From assembly GCF_000369045.1 (NCBI RefSeq), contig NZ_KB849790.1:372001-436000 (forward strand): a stretch of DNA of 64,000 bases. The letters are read 5' to 3'. The position numbers and the translations under genes are program-made. This DNA comes from Acinetobacter pittii ATCC 19004 = CIP 70.29. GTDB taxonomy: Bacteria > Pseudomonadota > Gammaproteobacteria > Pseudomonadales > Moraxellaceae. The notes under the pieces are model-generated. The model was not told the DNA's origin, made no database searches, and was given only the letters and a program-made list of their open reading frames with translations. Shown one piece after another: positions 35,787 through 45,464 of the stretch (within the stretch, counting starts at the first letter, position 1; every line of letters starts with the position of its first letter).

Positions 35787-36634
35787 GCTTGCTCTCCTTG
35801 ATACAAAGCTTGAACCTGTGCTGGGGTAATTTGCTCAGCAGTATCGACTTTTTGTAGCTTCGCTAAATAGAATGAGTAATTTGAACTACGATGCTGATGA
35901 GGCACGCCTTGAGTTAAATAATCGATGACTTGCTGACGAATTTTCTGGCGATCATCGTCAACATAAGCATCTGCCAAACCACTAGCGAAACGCTGATTAC
36001 CACCAGTAATACTCCATATAAATGGACGATCTTTAGCGTTATATTCTTGTACACCGCCTTCTTGTTCAATTACTTGCGGGCCATTTAAACCTAAACGTCC
36101 TTCTTGTGTCATTACAATATAGCTACATAGGCCAGCCGCAATTGACATACCGCCAAAGCACCCTACACTGCCTGCAACTACTGCAATGACGGGTTGATAC
36201 TGACGTAAGTTCACAATTGCAGCCTGAATTTCAGCGATTGCAGCCAAACCCAGATTTGCTTCTTGTAAGCGAACGCCGCCCGTCTCTAATAGTAAAATTG
36301 CCGCTGTTGGAATACCTTTCAGATTGTCTTCAACTGTAAGTTCTAAGGCACCCGCAATTTTAGCTCCGCCTACCTCGCCTAAACTTCCGCCTTGAAATAA
36401 GCCTTCAATTGAAATTAAAACCACTGGGCATTCTTGAATAGATCCTTTTGCAATTACTACACCATCATCGGCTTGCGGGACAATATTTTGCTTAACGAGC
36501 CAAGGTGACATAACACGTGAAAATGGGTCGAGTAACTCTCGAAAAGTCCCTTCATCTAATAGCGCTTTGGCACGTTCTCTTGCACTAAGTTCAATAAAAT
36601 CTTGTTTATTTAACAAACTCTGAATATCAGTCAT
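35783..36634 (-). CDS. mdcD: Malonate decarboxylase beta subunit
   Basis: Beta subunit of the decarboxylase, 283 residues, with a carboxyltransferase fold. Seen: GGSLGEVGGAKIAGALEL, LLLETGGVRLQEANLGL and GSVGCFGGMSIAAGLCSY, all typical of MdcD/MadC. The ATG at 36634 is chosen because GGAGGAG lies seven bases upstream; it overlaps the mdcC end by eight bases. Confidence 0.94.
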   Translation of the reverse strand: MTDIQSLLNKQDFIELSARERAKALLDEGTFRELLDPFSRVMSPWLVKQNIVPQADDGVVIAKGSIQECPVVLISIEGLFQGGSLGEVGGAKIAGALELTVEDNLKGIPTAAILLLETGGVRLQEANLGLAAIAEIQAAIVNLRQYQPVIAVVAGSVGCFGGMSIAAGLCSYIVMTQEGRLGLNGPQVIEQEGGVQEYNAKDRPFIWSITGGNQRFASGLADAYVDDDRQKIRQQVIDYLTQGVPHQHRSSNYSFYLAKLQKVDTAEQITPAQVQALYQGEQA

Positions 36635-36932
36635 GAGCAATCTCCTCCAATGCTTGTTCTAGACGTAAGCGAACGACACCAGGAGTTGCACCAAAATCAT
36701 GAATATCAATATTGACCGCTGGTGGTATTTGCGCAGTAAAAATTCGTTCAAAAAGATTGTGCCAACGTGCTGCACTCCCATCTACCGAAGTTACTACCTG
36801 AATAGAAGTTTTTCCTGTTTCACCAGGTTCCATTAAAATTTCTAAATCGCCCGAGCCAACACATCCTACCAATGCTTTTTTTACAGGTGGCTTTGTCGCC
36901 ACAAATTCAAAATGAAGTGTTTCCATAATCAA
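36627..36932 (-). CDS. mdcC: Malonate decarboxylase acyl carrier subunit (delta)
   Basis: Acyl carrier protein of the complex, 101 residues. The serine that takes the dephospho-CoA prosthetic group is in VGCVGSGDLEILMEP. The rest matches the MdcC/CitD-like fold, ending with RLRLEQALEEIAHD. It overlaps mdcB (ATGA) upstream and mdcD downstream. Confidence 0.93.
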   Translation of the reverse strand: MIMETLHFEFVATKPPVKKALVGCVGSGDLEILMEPGETGKTSIQVVTSVDGSAARWHNLFERIFTAQIPPAVNIDIHDFGATPGVVRLRLEQALEEIAHD

Positions 36933-37813
36933 AATCCCTCTTTATTTTTTAAAGATGACTGCTGAGCACGATCTATAAACAGTGTTGTTGCCAACAAATC
37001 TGCGGCACCACCAGCGGAAGCTTTCATCCGAAGCAGATCAAGCTCTAAAAGATGCAAAGCACGTCGACCTTCTAAGCTTGAGCTACCGCCCAAATCCAAT
37101 ACTTGCTGTGCGCCTTGTTGCATACGCTTTAAACCAGATGTGCCAGAGCGATAAAGCACACAGGTATCGGTCAAATCTGTCATCATGGCAAGCAAGGCAT
37201 CTAAGCGAGCAAACTCTTCTTTCATGGGTTTACTACGACTTTGATAAAGTTGCTTTAACCCAAAATTCACAATAGTTGGAAAGCCTTGTTGTGCCTGTTC
37301 TTTGGCACCTAAGATGCCTAATTTCTTTTGTACTTGCTGACCATGACTCAAAGCCTGCTTTGGAATAAAGCGATCTTCAAGCTGAGCAATCTGCCCTGCT
37401 AACTGGCATAGCTCAACAGCCGATAAATATTGCTGATTACTGCGCGCTAATGCTGCTGCGGTAACCATTAAACCCAAGGCCCAAATTGCACCGCGGTGTG
37501 TGTTGACACCGTCTGTTGCCAACATCATGGTCTTTTCACCTTGGCGACCGATTTCTCCAATGTCTTCACGCAAAGCTAAACAGACTTTTCCATGATGCTT
37601 TGCAGCTTGCGCCATCGCATCAAACATAAGCCCTAAACTTTTCGCAGAGCGCTCCATTAACTCCAAAGTCAGGTCATCATGCGCACCACTGCCACGGCGA
37701 TCGACCAAAGCTGGTTTCGGTGTCAGATTAACTTCATCAATTAACGCTTCAACCGCTAAACTTGCCAAAAGCTGACTATCGCTGAGCGTTTGATATTTAA
37801 CTTGTGCCATCAT
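36929..37813 (-). CDS. mdcB: Triphosphoribosyl-dephospho-CoA synthase MdcB
   Basis: CitG-family enzyme that makes the prosthetic-group precursor from ATP and dephospho-CoA, 294 residues from the ATG at 37813. Seen: PKPALVDRRGSGAHDDL, with the conserved G-A-H-x-D, and GVNTHRGAIWALGLM, both CitG/MdcB signatures. The start shares a base with the mdcA stop (TAATG), so the upstream in-frame extension lies inside mdcA and is unlikely. Confidence 0.93.
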   Translation of the reverse strand: MMAQVKYQTLSDSQLLASLAVEALIDEVNLTPKPALVDRRGSGAHDDLTLELMERSAKSLGLMFDAMAQAAKHHGKVCLALREDIGEIGRQGEKTMMLATDGVNTHRGAIWALGLMVTAAALARSNQQYLSAVELCQLAGQIAQLEDRFIPKQALSHGQQVQKKLGILGAKEQAQQGFPTIVNFGLKQLYQSRSKPMKEEFARLDALLAMMTDLTDTCVLYRSGTSGLKRMQQGAQQVLDLGGSSSLEGRRALHLLELDLLRMKASAGGAADLLATTLFIDRAQQSSLKNKEGF

Positions 37814-39492
37814 TACCAACTCCTGAATTTTGCAGGGGGTTGATATAAACCATCTGACCATGTCACCAAGTCGGCAATATTTTTTGCAGCTAAAAGTTCA
37901 CGTGTGGCATCGGTACGGAGAATACCTAAATCTTCAGGGAATACCACCAAGCCTTCGCTTCTTAAACGTGCTGTTGTTTTAGGGTCTTGAGTTAAACCAA
38001 TACTGGTCACACCTGCCACCGCAGCAATCATGGCTTGGCGCTCTTCTTGGCTGCTTGCTTTATATAGATAAGCAATGCCTTCTTCAGTCAGTAAATGGGT
38101 CACATCATCGCCATAAATCATGATCGGTGCTAAAGGCAAACCAGCCGTTTTAGCCACATCAATCGCATCAAGGCGATCTACAAAAGTTGGCTTACCTCCT
38201 TCTTGGAAAGTTTCCACCATTTGCACAACTAGCTTTTTACCGCGTGCCAAATAAGTTTCAGTTTCACTGGCACCTTGTAAACGCATATCTAACCATGCTA
38301 GCGTATCGTGACGACGTCCGCGTGGATCATGCCCCATATTTGGTGCACCACCAAAACCAGCTAAACGGCCTTTTGTGACAGTCGAAGAATGGCCCATGCC
38401 ATCAACTTGCAAAGTTGCGCCAATAAACAAGTCAACGGCGTACTGTCCTGCAAGCTGACACATCATACGGTTGGAACGTAAAGCGCCATCACGACCTGTA
38501 AAGAATACGTCGGGACGAGCTGCAACATATTTTTCCATACCGAGTTCAGTACCAAAACAATGCACGCTTTCAACCCAACCTGTTTCAATCGCTGGAATTA
38601 AGGTTGGATGCGGATTTAGTGTCCAATTTCGGCAAATTTTTCCTTTTAAACCTAAAGACTCACCATAGGTCGGTAAAATCAGTTCAATTGCCGCAGTGTT
38701 AAAACCAATACCATGGTTTAACGATTGCACATTATGCTTTTCATAAATTCCGCGAATTGCCATCATCGCCATGAGTACATGCACAGGCTTGATATGTTTC
38801 GGGTCACGGGTAAATAACGGTTCGATATAAAATGGCTGATCTGCAACCACCACATAATCCACCCAAGAAGCAGGAATATCGACACGGGGTAACTCTGAGA
38901 CGTCATCGACCAATTCATTGACCTGAACAATCACAATACCGTCACTAAAAGCGGCAGGTTCAATCAGTGCCGGAGAATCTTCAGTACTTGGCCCTGTATA
39001 GATATTGCCTTGGCGGTCTGCCATAAAGCCCGCTGAGAGCACCACATTTGGAATGAGATCGACTACCAAACGTGAATATAGTTCGATATAGGTATGAATC
39101 GCACCAATCTCTAGTAAACCATCTTCAATTAACTGACTAATACGCAAACTTTGTGGGCCAGCAAAAGAAAAATCGAGCTTACGTGCAATGCCTTTTTCAA
39201 ACAGATCAAGATGTTCTGAACGCCCTACGCTTGGCATGATCATATGCAAATCATGCAAAATATCTGGATTGGTTTGAGCCAAAGAGCGCGATAAAAAATC
39301 TGCTTGCTTTTGGTTATTCCCTTCGAGTACAACTCTGTCACCCGGAGTAATCAGGGTTTCTAAAACTTTAATAATGTCTTGAGTTGGAATCACCACACCA
39401 TCTGTATATTGGTTTGCCATCTCTAGTTTTAGTTGTTTGGCATGACGCCGCTTTGTCCATAACCGTTCTTTATTCTGAACTGAGCCTTCCAT
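37813..39492 (-). CDS. mdcA: Malonate decarboxylase alpha subunit
   Basis: Alpha subunit, an acetyl-S-ACP:malonate ACP transferase of the CoA-transferase superfamily, 559 residues from the ATG at 39492. Seen: LWTKRRHAKQLKLEMA near the start, GDRVVLEGNNQKQADFLSR, and LNHGIGFNTAAIELILPTYG. It is the first gene of the operon, and its upstream gap of about 165 bases must hold the promoter and the MdcR site, although no clear palindrome stood out. A 23-residue longer frame is open but has no better start. Confidence 0.94.
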   Translation of the reverse strand: MEGSVQNKERLWTKRRHAKQLKLEMANQYTDGVVIPTQDIIKVLETLITPGDRVVLEGNNQKQADFLSRSLAQTNPDILHDLHMIMPSVGRSEHLDLFEKGIARKLDFSFAGPQSLRISQLIEDGLLEIGAIHTYIELYSRLVVDLIPNVVLSAGFMADRQGNIYTGPSTEDSPALIEPAAFSDGIVIVQVNELVDDVSELPRVDIPASWVDYVVVADQPFYIEPLFTRDPKHIKPVHVLMAMMAIRGIYEKHNVQSLNHGIGFNTAAIELILPTYGESLGLKGKICRNWTLNPHPTLIPAIETGWVESVHCFGTELGMEKYVAARPDVFFTGRDGALRSNRMMCQLAGQYAVDLFIGATLQVDGMGHSSTVTKGRLAGFGGAPNMGHDPRGRRHDTLAWLDMRLQGASETETYLARGKKLVVQMVETFQEGGKPTFVDRLDAIDVAKTAGLPLAPIMIYGDDVTHLLTEEGIAYLYKASSQEERQAMIAAVAGVTSIGLTQDPKTTARLRSEGLVVFPEDLGILRTDATRELLAAKNIADLVTWSDGLYQPPAKFRSW

Positions 39493-39658
39493 GTGTTTAC
39501 CTATAGATCGCAGTTTTGTTCTGAATCTATAAAAACGCTTTATGGAGTTTCGATCAATCAACCTAGATGAGTTGTTATTAACTTCAGGTTAATGATTGCC
39601 GCAGCTTCTCTCTTCTGGCTGAGCCAAAAAAGAGAAAAGCAGTTTGTTTAAATTCTTT

Positions 39659-40252
39659 TTAACGCGGTTTGCTCAATAGCCATTCTAGATTTTGACGGAC
39701 CGCAGGCCACTCATGTTTCAAAATGCTATAAACATGAGTGTCCCGCAAAATATCATCTTTCACAATTTGATGACTTCTTAGCACACCATCGAGTTTTGCA
39801 CCTAAGCGTACAATCGCGGCTTGACTTTGAACATTTAAAGAAGATGTGCGTAACTCAACCGCAATACAGTTTAAAGTCTCAAATGCATGAGCCAATAGCA
39901 GCTTTTTACATTCAGTATTTACAGGCGTACGTTGTGCAGACTTTCGATACCACGTCGAACCAATTTCTACACGGCGATGAGCTTCTTCAATATGCATGAG
40001 AGTGGTCATGCCCAGTGCTCGCCCCGTTTTTCGGTCTTCAATATAAAATGGCAACATAGAGCCGGCTTTTTGCAAATCAAGACGTCTTTCAATTTCAGCA
40101 GTCATTTGTTCAGGTCTTGGCACACGGGTATACCAAAGATTATAGAGTTCCCCATCGCAAACGGCCTCTTTGAGCGCTTCAGCTTGAGTTACATCTAGCG
40201 GCTTTAAAATAACGTGCTCACCCACTAATTCAACAGGTGTAGTCAAAGACAT
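39659..40252 (-). CDS. GNAT acetyltransferase, RimJ/RimL-like
   Basis: Acetyltransferase of the RimJ/RimL branch of the GNAT superfamily, 197 residues. Seen: LVGEHVILKPLDVTQAEAL at the start, IEEAHRRVEIGSTWYRKSAQRT covering strand 4 and the acetyl-CoA pyrophosphate loop, and AIVRLGAKLDGVLRSH near the C-terminus. The substrate is unknown. It is 42 bases after a PaiB-like gene on the same strand, so the two may be co-transcribed, divergent from a MocR regulator. Confidence 0.88.
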   Translation of the reverse strand: MSLTTPVELVGEHVILKPLDVTQAEALKEAVCDGELYNLWYTRVPRPEQMTAEIERRLDLQKAGSMLPFYIEDRKTGRALGMTTLMHIEEAHRRVEIGSTWYRKSAQRTPVNTECKKLLLAHAFETLNCIAVELRTSSLNVQSQAAIVRLGAKLDGVLRSHQIVKDDILRDTHVYSILKHEWPAVRQNLEWLLSKPR

Positions 40253-40294
40253 CTTTTTCTCCTCAATTGATATTAAGCTTTTATATTTTCAAAA

Positions 40295-40930
40295 TTATTT
40301 ATTTAACTCAGCCACACTGTACATGGCATTCGCTATAGTTTGATGACCAGATTTCGATAGGCCATCTGCCGCGCCTAAAATGTCCCGGCGTTCTTTGTTT
40401 TGCCCAAGTTTTGATTTTCCTTGCAGCTTGGTAATTTCAATCTCAATACCTACAATGGCTTTTAACATCGGTTCAAGATAATCCTTTGGTGCATCGGACA
40501 TTTTCCATGGTTCAGGTTGAGATGCTTCATGAGTGCGGGTTAAGCGAGCTACTACACCACGAACATAACGCTCATCATCCCGAATTGTCACTTTGCCATA
40601 AGCATGCACAACCCTATAGTTCCATGTCGGTACTTGTCTGTGCTGTTCATGTTTAGATGGATACCAGTTTGGTGAAATATAAGCATCGCTTGCTTGGAAC
40701 ACGACAATTACCTCATCTCCACTTTTAATATCCTGCCAAACAGAATTATTTCGTGACACATGCGCATGTAGCACACCCAAGTTCCCTTCGCTTGCCTGTA
40801 ATTCGAATGGAAGATGATTTGCATCTAAGCCATTACTTCCATGAGTAAAAAGCACTCCAAATGGATGTTCTGCAATAAGAGAATGCAATACATCCAAACT
40901 GTTTTCTGCAAAATCATCAGGGATATACAT
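40295..40930 (-). CDS. PaiB-like FMN-binding protein
   Basis: FMN-binding split-barrel protein of the PaiB (negative transcriptional regulator) family, 211 residues. Seen: MYIPDDFAENSLDVLHSLIAEHPFG at the start (in the family the P-x-F/H-x-E segment), LPFELQASEGNLGVLHAHVSRNN, and YISPNWYPSKHEQHRQVPTWNY, which is the hallmark of PaiB. In Bacillus PaiB accompanies a polyamine acetyltransferase. Here a GNAT gene follows too, though of a different subgroup. Its role here is unknown. Confidence 0.9.
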   Translation of the reverse strand: MYIPDDFAENSLDVLHSLIAEHPFGVLFTHGSNGLDANHLPFELQASEGNLGVLHAHVSRNNSVWQDIKSGDEVIVVFQASDAYISPNWYPSKHEQHRQVPTWNYRVVHAYGKVTIRDDERYVRGVVARLTRTHEASQPEPWKMSDAPKDYLEPMLKAIVGIEIEITKLQGKSKLGQNKERRDILGAADGLSKSGHQTIANAMYSVAELNK

Positions 40931-41044
40931 GGCTAAAACCTCACTGTAAATATCAGGGTTATTTATATTTTGTGTTGTAAATTTTCTGGTTTATGTGGTT
41001 TATTAAAAAGAACCACTTTGTATTTTTTTAAGTAGACCAGAATT

Positions 41045-42535
41045 ATGGCAAGAATGGCAAAAGTTGTTGAACTTCCGTCTATTGCAAAGATTGATAAAAG
41101 CCAAGGAAAGATAAGTGCTCAACTGACTCAAGCTTTACGCGAAGCTGTACAAAGTGGTGATTTACAGCCTGGCGATCCATTGCCTTCTTCACGTGAATTG
41201 GCTTTAACCCTAGGTGTCGCTCGCGGAACCATTATTGAAGCTTACGATCAGCTTTTAGCTGAAGGTGTGTTTGACTCTCAACCACGAACTGGCACTTATG
41301 TGTCTCATTCTTTGGTTAAAACATCTGTAATACAACACTCATCAAAAGAAAATAAACCTAACTCGATATCTTTGACCAAATCGGCACGTTCTTATGCCAA
41401 AGTGCTTGATGAATTTAAGCCACTTCCCCATGTTCCTTTTGCGGTATCTGTCCCCGTTGGACGGACTCAACCGAGCGACATCTGGCGTAAATTTGGTAAT
41501 AAATTTAGAGCTCGGGGTGCAGGTGCCCCTTCGGGTTATGGCGAACCTCAAGGCGTGTTATCACTAAGAGTCGCTATAGCAGACTATGTCCGACGGTCAC
41601 GCTCTGTCCACTGCGAACCTGACCAAATTGTGATTACACCTGGCATCCAGCAATCACTTTATATTTGCAGTCAGATTTTATTTGAAGCAAAAGATGAAGT
41701 CTGGATTGAGGATCCGGCTTATCGGGGTACAACGGCTATTTTTGAACATGCTGTACAAAACATTCGGATGGTACGTGTTCCTGTTGATGAAGAAGGCATT
41801 CAGGTTGAAACTGGAATTAAGCTTTCTAAACATGCACGTGCTGCTTTTGTAACCCCATCTCACCAATATCCACTTGGCATGCCGATGAGTCTAGCAAGAC
41901 GCACTGCTTTATTGGCTTGGGCAAAACAGCAAAATGCATGGATCATTGAAGATGACTATGACAGCGAACTCCGTTATAACGGTCAGCCCTTCCCATCTTT
42001 ACAAGGCATGGCACCCGACCAAGTCATTTATCTGGGTACTTTCAGCAAAGTACTATTTCCTTCCCTTAGACTTGGCTATGCAGTATTACCTAAAGAATTG
42101 GTAGCACCTTTTTGTGGGCTTAGAGTCTTAATTGATCGACACCCACCTGCTGCCGACCAGCACGTTTTGGCTGCTTTTATTCAAGAAGGCTATTTAGAAC
42201 GGCATATTCGACGCACTCGAAATGTCTATGCAGAAGTCCGCGAATACATTATTGGTTTGATTGAAAAATACATACCTCAAGAGCTGGCTTGGTTACAGCC
42301 AGGCGATCAAGGCATGCATATGGTGTTATGGCTTGCTCAGCATATTAATGATATTGACGTTGCAAGTTCGGCAATCGATGCAGGCATTGCCATCAAAGCA
42401 ATTTCACCGACATTTTCAAAAGAGCGGCAACGTTCGGGTTTAATTGTCGGCTTAGGCGATTTTGAACCCGAACTGATGCAACAAGCCATAAAAAAACTAT
42501 CAAAGATTATTCAACAATATGACAAGCCGACTTAG
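41045..42535 (+). CDS. MocR/PdxR-type regulator
   Basis: GntR winged helix fused to an aminotransferase-like domain, 496 residues. The HTH is at about residues 20-90 (LTQALREAVQSGDLQPGDPL, then LALTLGVARGTIIEAYDQLL). The PLP lysine is in YLGTFSKVLFPSLRLGY, and the strand WIIEDDYDSELRY is conserved in PdxR. It is divergent from the PaiB/GNAT pair and likely regulates it or pyridoxal genes. It is a different protein from the other MocR at 29.7 kb. Confidence 0.89.
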   Translation: MARMAKVVELPSIAKIDKSQGKISAQLTQALREAVQSGDLQPGDPLPSSRELALTLGVARGTIIEAYDQLLAEGVFDSQPRTGTYVSHSLVKTSVIQHSSKENKPNSISLTKSARSYAKVLDEFKPLPHVPFAVSVPVGRTQPSDIWRKFGNKFRARGAGAPSGYGEPQGVLSLRVAIADYVRRSRSVHCEPDQIVITPGIQQSLYICSQILFEAKDEVWIEDPAYRGTTAIFEHAVQNIRMVRVPVDEEGIQVETGIKLSKHARAAFVTPSHQYPLGMPMSLARRTALLAWAKQQNAWIIEDDYDSELRYNGQPFPSLQGMAPDQVIYLGTFSKVLFPSLRLGYAVLPKELVAPFCGLRVLIDRHPPAADQHVLAAFIQEGYLERHIRRTRNVYAEVREYIIGLIEKYIPQELAWLQPGDQGMHMVLWLAQHINDIDVASSAIDAGIAIKAISPTFSKERQRSGLIVGLGDFEPELMQQAIKKLSKIIQQYDKPT

Positions 42536-42542
42536 ACAAAGC

Positions 42543-43232
42543 CTACAATAACAGCCATAGATGAATCGCAAATGGCCCAATCAGTACCATTAAAATACCT
42601 GCAATGACCATGGTTAAACTGGCAATCACTCCTTCTTCACTATTTCTTTGCTGTGCTCTCACTGTACCAAAACCGTGGGCTGCATTTCCGAAAGCTGCCC
42701 CATTGGCCACATTTGAACGAATTTTAGTAATCGCTAAAATTGCGTCACCACAAATCATACCGACCAAACCAGTAATAACGGTAAATAGTGAAACCAATGC
42801 TGCCGAACCATGAATATCTTCGGCTAAAATCATGGCAAAAGGTGTTGAAATAGAACGTGCCATTAAACTGTTGGTCACTTCTGGGCTAAAGTGGAACCAC
42901 TGAGCCATCTCATAGGCTGACATCACACCTACACTCATCCCCACAATAATCGCAATTGAAAGGACTCCAAGGTTTTTACGAATCGTTTCCCGATAACGAT
43001 AAATCGGTACAGCAAACGCAACCGTTGCAGGCCCTAATAAATTAACAATCCACTGCGTATCTTTTGAATAAGTTTGGTATGAAATTCCAAAAATCGTCAT
43101 CAAAATGATGGTGAGTACAGGCACACTAATCGCGGGTGACAACCAAAGTTTTGGATTTTTCTGATAGATCCGCTTTGCCACAATATAGGCTGCCAAAGTC
43201 CAGATCAGACAAAGAATTGACCAGATATTCAT
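42543..43232 (-). CDS. lrgB: CidB/LrgB-family membrane protein
   Basis: Membrane protein of the LrgB/CidB family, 229 residues, about seven helices. Seen: LLGPATVAFAVPIYRYRETI, SVGVMSAYEMAQWF, and AAFGNAAHGFGTVRAQQRNSEEG, diagnostic of the family. It acts with the holin-like LrgA/CidA partner encoded 12 bases upstream in control of murein hydrolase release or small-metabolite export. Confidence 0.92.
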   Translation of the reverse strand: MNIWSILCLIWTLAAYIVAKRIYQKNPKLWLSPAISVPVLTIILMTIFGISYQTYSKDTQWIVNLLGPATVAFAVPIYRYRETIRKNLGVLSIAIIVGMSVGVMSAYEMAQWFHFSPEVTNSLMARSISTPFAMILAEDIHGSAALVSLFTVITGLVGMICGDAILAITKIRSNVANGAAFGNAAHGFGTVRAQQRNSEEGVIASLTMVIAGILMVLIGPFAIHLWLLL

Positions 43233-43244
43233 GTCGTTTGCTCT

Positions 43245-43676
43245 TTAGATATGCTTATGTTGAAGACGTTTTCGAGCCTGTAAATAAGCTTTCAAACGAT
43301 TGTAATAGTGAATCGTCAGGCACGTACTGAGCATGACCGAAATGGTCCCAACCGCAATGCTCAAGACAATTTGCCACCCTTCGGTCATAAACAAGGTTTT
43401 ATACTGAACTACGGCAACGACTACAGGCACAAAAAACAGTAATAGCTCACCTAAAACCACAGTTGCTCCCATTGCCACCTGATCCATTTTGATAATTTTA
43501 AAGAACAGGCATAAAAGTAATAAAAACATACCTAAAATACCTGCCGAGACAGGTACACCGAGCTTTTGATGTAAAAGATACCCGATCCACCAAAATCCAG
43601 CCAAAATCAAAATTTGTTTAACTAAAACTAAAAGTGAAGGTTGTTTGGGTGTTCCAGAAGCAGATTCAGTACTCAT
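43245..43676 (-). CDS. cidA: CidA/LrgA-family holin-like protein
   Basis: Holin-like CidA/LrgA protein, 143 residues, four transmembrane helices. Seen: IGYLLHQKLGVPVSAGILGMFLL and ELLLFFVPVVVAVVQY, both family signatures. A short charged tail ends the protein. It is first in the cidAB pair and divergent from a LysR regulator with palindromes between. Confidence 0.92.
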   Translation of the reverse strand: MSTESASGTPKQPSLLVLVKQILILAGFWWIGYLLHQKLGVPVSAGILGMFLLLLCLFFKIIKMDQVAMGATVVLGELLLFFVPVVVAVVQYKTLFMTEGWQIVLSIAVGTISVMLSTCLTIHYYNRLKAYLQARKRLQHKHI

Positions 43677-43734
43677 TTTGCGAAATTAAATGGTTAACTA
43701 CACTATTATGCTAGCTTGGTTAGACCTGCTAAAT

Positions 43735-43774
43735 ATGAATTATTCATGTTAATATTATTCCAAAATGGAATAAT
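43735..43774. promoter_or_regulatory. Two inverted repeats in the cidA/cidR promoter
   Basis: ATGAAT-T-ATTCAT at 43735-43747 and ATTATTCC-AAAAT-GGAATAAT at 43754-43774 are both perfect. The second ends 12 bases before the LysR start codon. They suit binding by the divergent LysR regulator. Confidence 0.5.
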
Positions 43775-43786
43775 TTATTCTTTATT

Positions 43787-44692
43787 ATGCTTTCACTAAA
43801 ATCATTACAGTGCTTTGTTACGCTGGTAAAAACTAAAAGTTTTACCCATACTGCTGAAGAGTTATATCTGACTCAGCCCACCATTAGTAAAATATTACAG
43901 CAGTTTGAAGAGCAGCTTCAGGTACAGCTTTTGGTTAAACCCGATCATGGACGAAAAAGACAAATTGAATTAACCGAAATTGGAGAGCGCATATATCAAC
44001 ATGCGGTCGAGCTTCTTCAGGCAGAACAGAACATTTTTCTTGAAATTGAAAACTACCAACAATTAAAAACTGGGACTTTAAAACTTGGTGTTCCACCTTT
44101 AGGTTCGCAGCTTCTGACGACTGCCCTGTTTGATTATCATCAGCAATTGCCAGATATTGAATTGGCTTTTATGGAGGTTGGTTCACGCGGTATTGAACAG
44201 GCTTTACTCAATAATGAGCTAGACGTTGGCGTTTTATTGCAGCCTTTTGATGAGCAAACTTTTAATAGCATCGAGTTATGTAACTACCCTTTAATGGTAC
44301 TTTTACGTCGTGATGCGACTTGGGCAACCCGCAAAAAAATAAATCTAGAAGAGCTACAACACCAATCATTTTTAATGTTTCCAGAGAATTTTTCTTTAAA
44401 CAGTATTATTCTCAATGCATGTAAGCAGCATGGTTTCTACCCAACCATTGCGTGCCGGACCAGCCAATGGCACCTCTTAGCAGACATGGTGTTACAACGT
44501 ATGGGGATCGCGCTTCTTCCTCAATATTATACCGACATGCTTGACCCGACTTTATTTGCAGCAGTGCCACTCGAAAAACCAAATATTCAATGGCACTTAG
44601 TCATGGCTTGGAAAAAAAATCTTCCTGTTTCACCAGCAGTACAAGCTTGGCTTAGCATTGTCCGTCAACATTTTCAGCACATTAAGCCCTAA
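43787..44692 (+). CDS. cidR: LysR-type regulator CidR-like
   Basis: LysR regulator, 301 residues. The HTH is KSFTHTAEELYLTQPTISKIL, and the effector domain includes GTLKLGVPPLGSQLLTTALF. It is divergent from cidAB and matches CidR-type regulators, which respond to acetate and overflow metabolism in Gram-positives. The same role here is inferred from the arrangement. Confidence 0.87.
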   Translation: MLSLKSLQCFVTLVKTKSFTHTAEELYLTQPTISKILQQFEEQLQVQLLVKPDHGRKRQIELTEIGERIYQHAVELLQAEQNIFLEIENYQQLKTGTLKLGVPPLGSQLLTTALFDYHQQLPDIELAFMEVGSRGIEQALLNNELDVGVLLQPFDEQTFNSIELCNYPLMVLLRRDATWATRKKINLEELQHQSFLMFPENFSLNSIILNACKQHGFYPTIACRTSQWHLLADMVLQRMGIALLPQYYTDMLDPTLFAAVPLEKPNIQWHLVMAWKKNLPVSPAVQAWLSIVRQHFQHIKP

Positions 44693-44787
44693 CGTTGAAA
44701 TAGCTTAATTCAAAAACCGATAAAGCTTTTCCACAAAAAAGCTACCCAATCTTGGATCAGCTCACTTAGACTAGATCCGATTGTTTT

Positions 44788-45432
44788 ATGACATGGACAA
44801 TAACAATGAATAATGAACATTTTAAGCTGTACACAGATTCACAATTTCTAAGTCCCTACGCGTTTACTGTTTTTGTAGGACTACATGAAAAACAAATTCC
44901 ATTTGAAATAGCGACCATCAACTTAGGCCAGCAAGGCCAGTTTGAAAAATCTTATGTAGAAAAGTCATTAACTGCCAAAGTGCCTGTACTCGAGCATAAC
45001 GATTTTGCCTTATCAGAATCTTCTGCCATTTTGGAATATCTTGAAGAGCTTTATCCAAACACATCTATTTATCCAAAAGATATTCAAGCACGCGCAAGAG
45101 CAAGACAAATTCAGGCATGGCTCCGATCGGACTTAGTTGCACTAAGAACTGAGCGTCCAACCGATGTTATTTTTATTCAGCCCACCTCCACTCCACTTTC
45201 AGAAGAAGGTCTAAAAGCTGCGGAGAAACTTTTCTTTGTTGCAGAAAAACTTCTTGCGTCTGATGCCGAATTTCTTTTTGGTTCATGGAGCATTGTCGAT
45301 GCTGAACTTGCCCTTATGTTGCAACGCCTTATTCAAAATGGTGATGCTGTACCAGAACGTTTAAAAAACTATGCATTACAGCAATGGCAAAGACCGACCG
45401 TACAAAAATGGCTTGCCTTGCGAAATAACTAA
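44788..45432 (+). CDS. yfcF: Glutathione S-transferase, YfcF-like
   Basis: Cytosolic glutathione transferase, 214 residues. The N-terminal thioredoxin-like domain has SQFLSPYAFTVFVGLHEKQI and the cis-proline/glutathione motif AKVPVLEHNDFALSESSAIL, then an all-helical C-terminal domain with SIVDAELALML. The pattern fits E. coli YfcF, which has peroxidase activity. An ATG six codons later (44806) with GGA upstream is an alternative start. The next gene is another GST 30 bases on, so the two form an operon. Confidence 0.9.
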   Translation: MTWTITMNNEHFKLYTDSQFLSPYAFTVFVGLHEKQIPFEIATINLGQQGQFEKSYVEKSLTAKVPVLEHNDFALSESSAILEYLEELYPNTSIYPKDIQARARARQIQAWLRSDLVALRTERPTDVIFIQPTSTPLSEEGLKAAEKLFFVAEKLLASDAEFLFGSWSIVDAELALMLQRLIQNGDAVPERLKNYALQQWQRPTVQKWLALRNN

Positions 45433-45464
45433 GCCTTATATTTACACCAAACACGAGATAAAAA

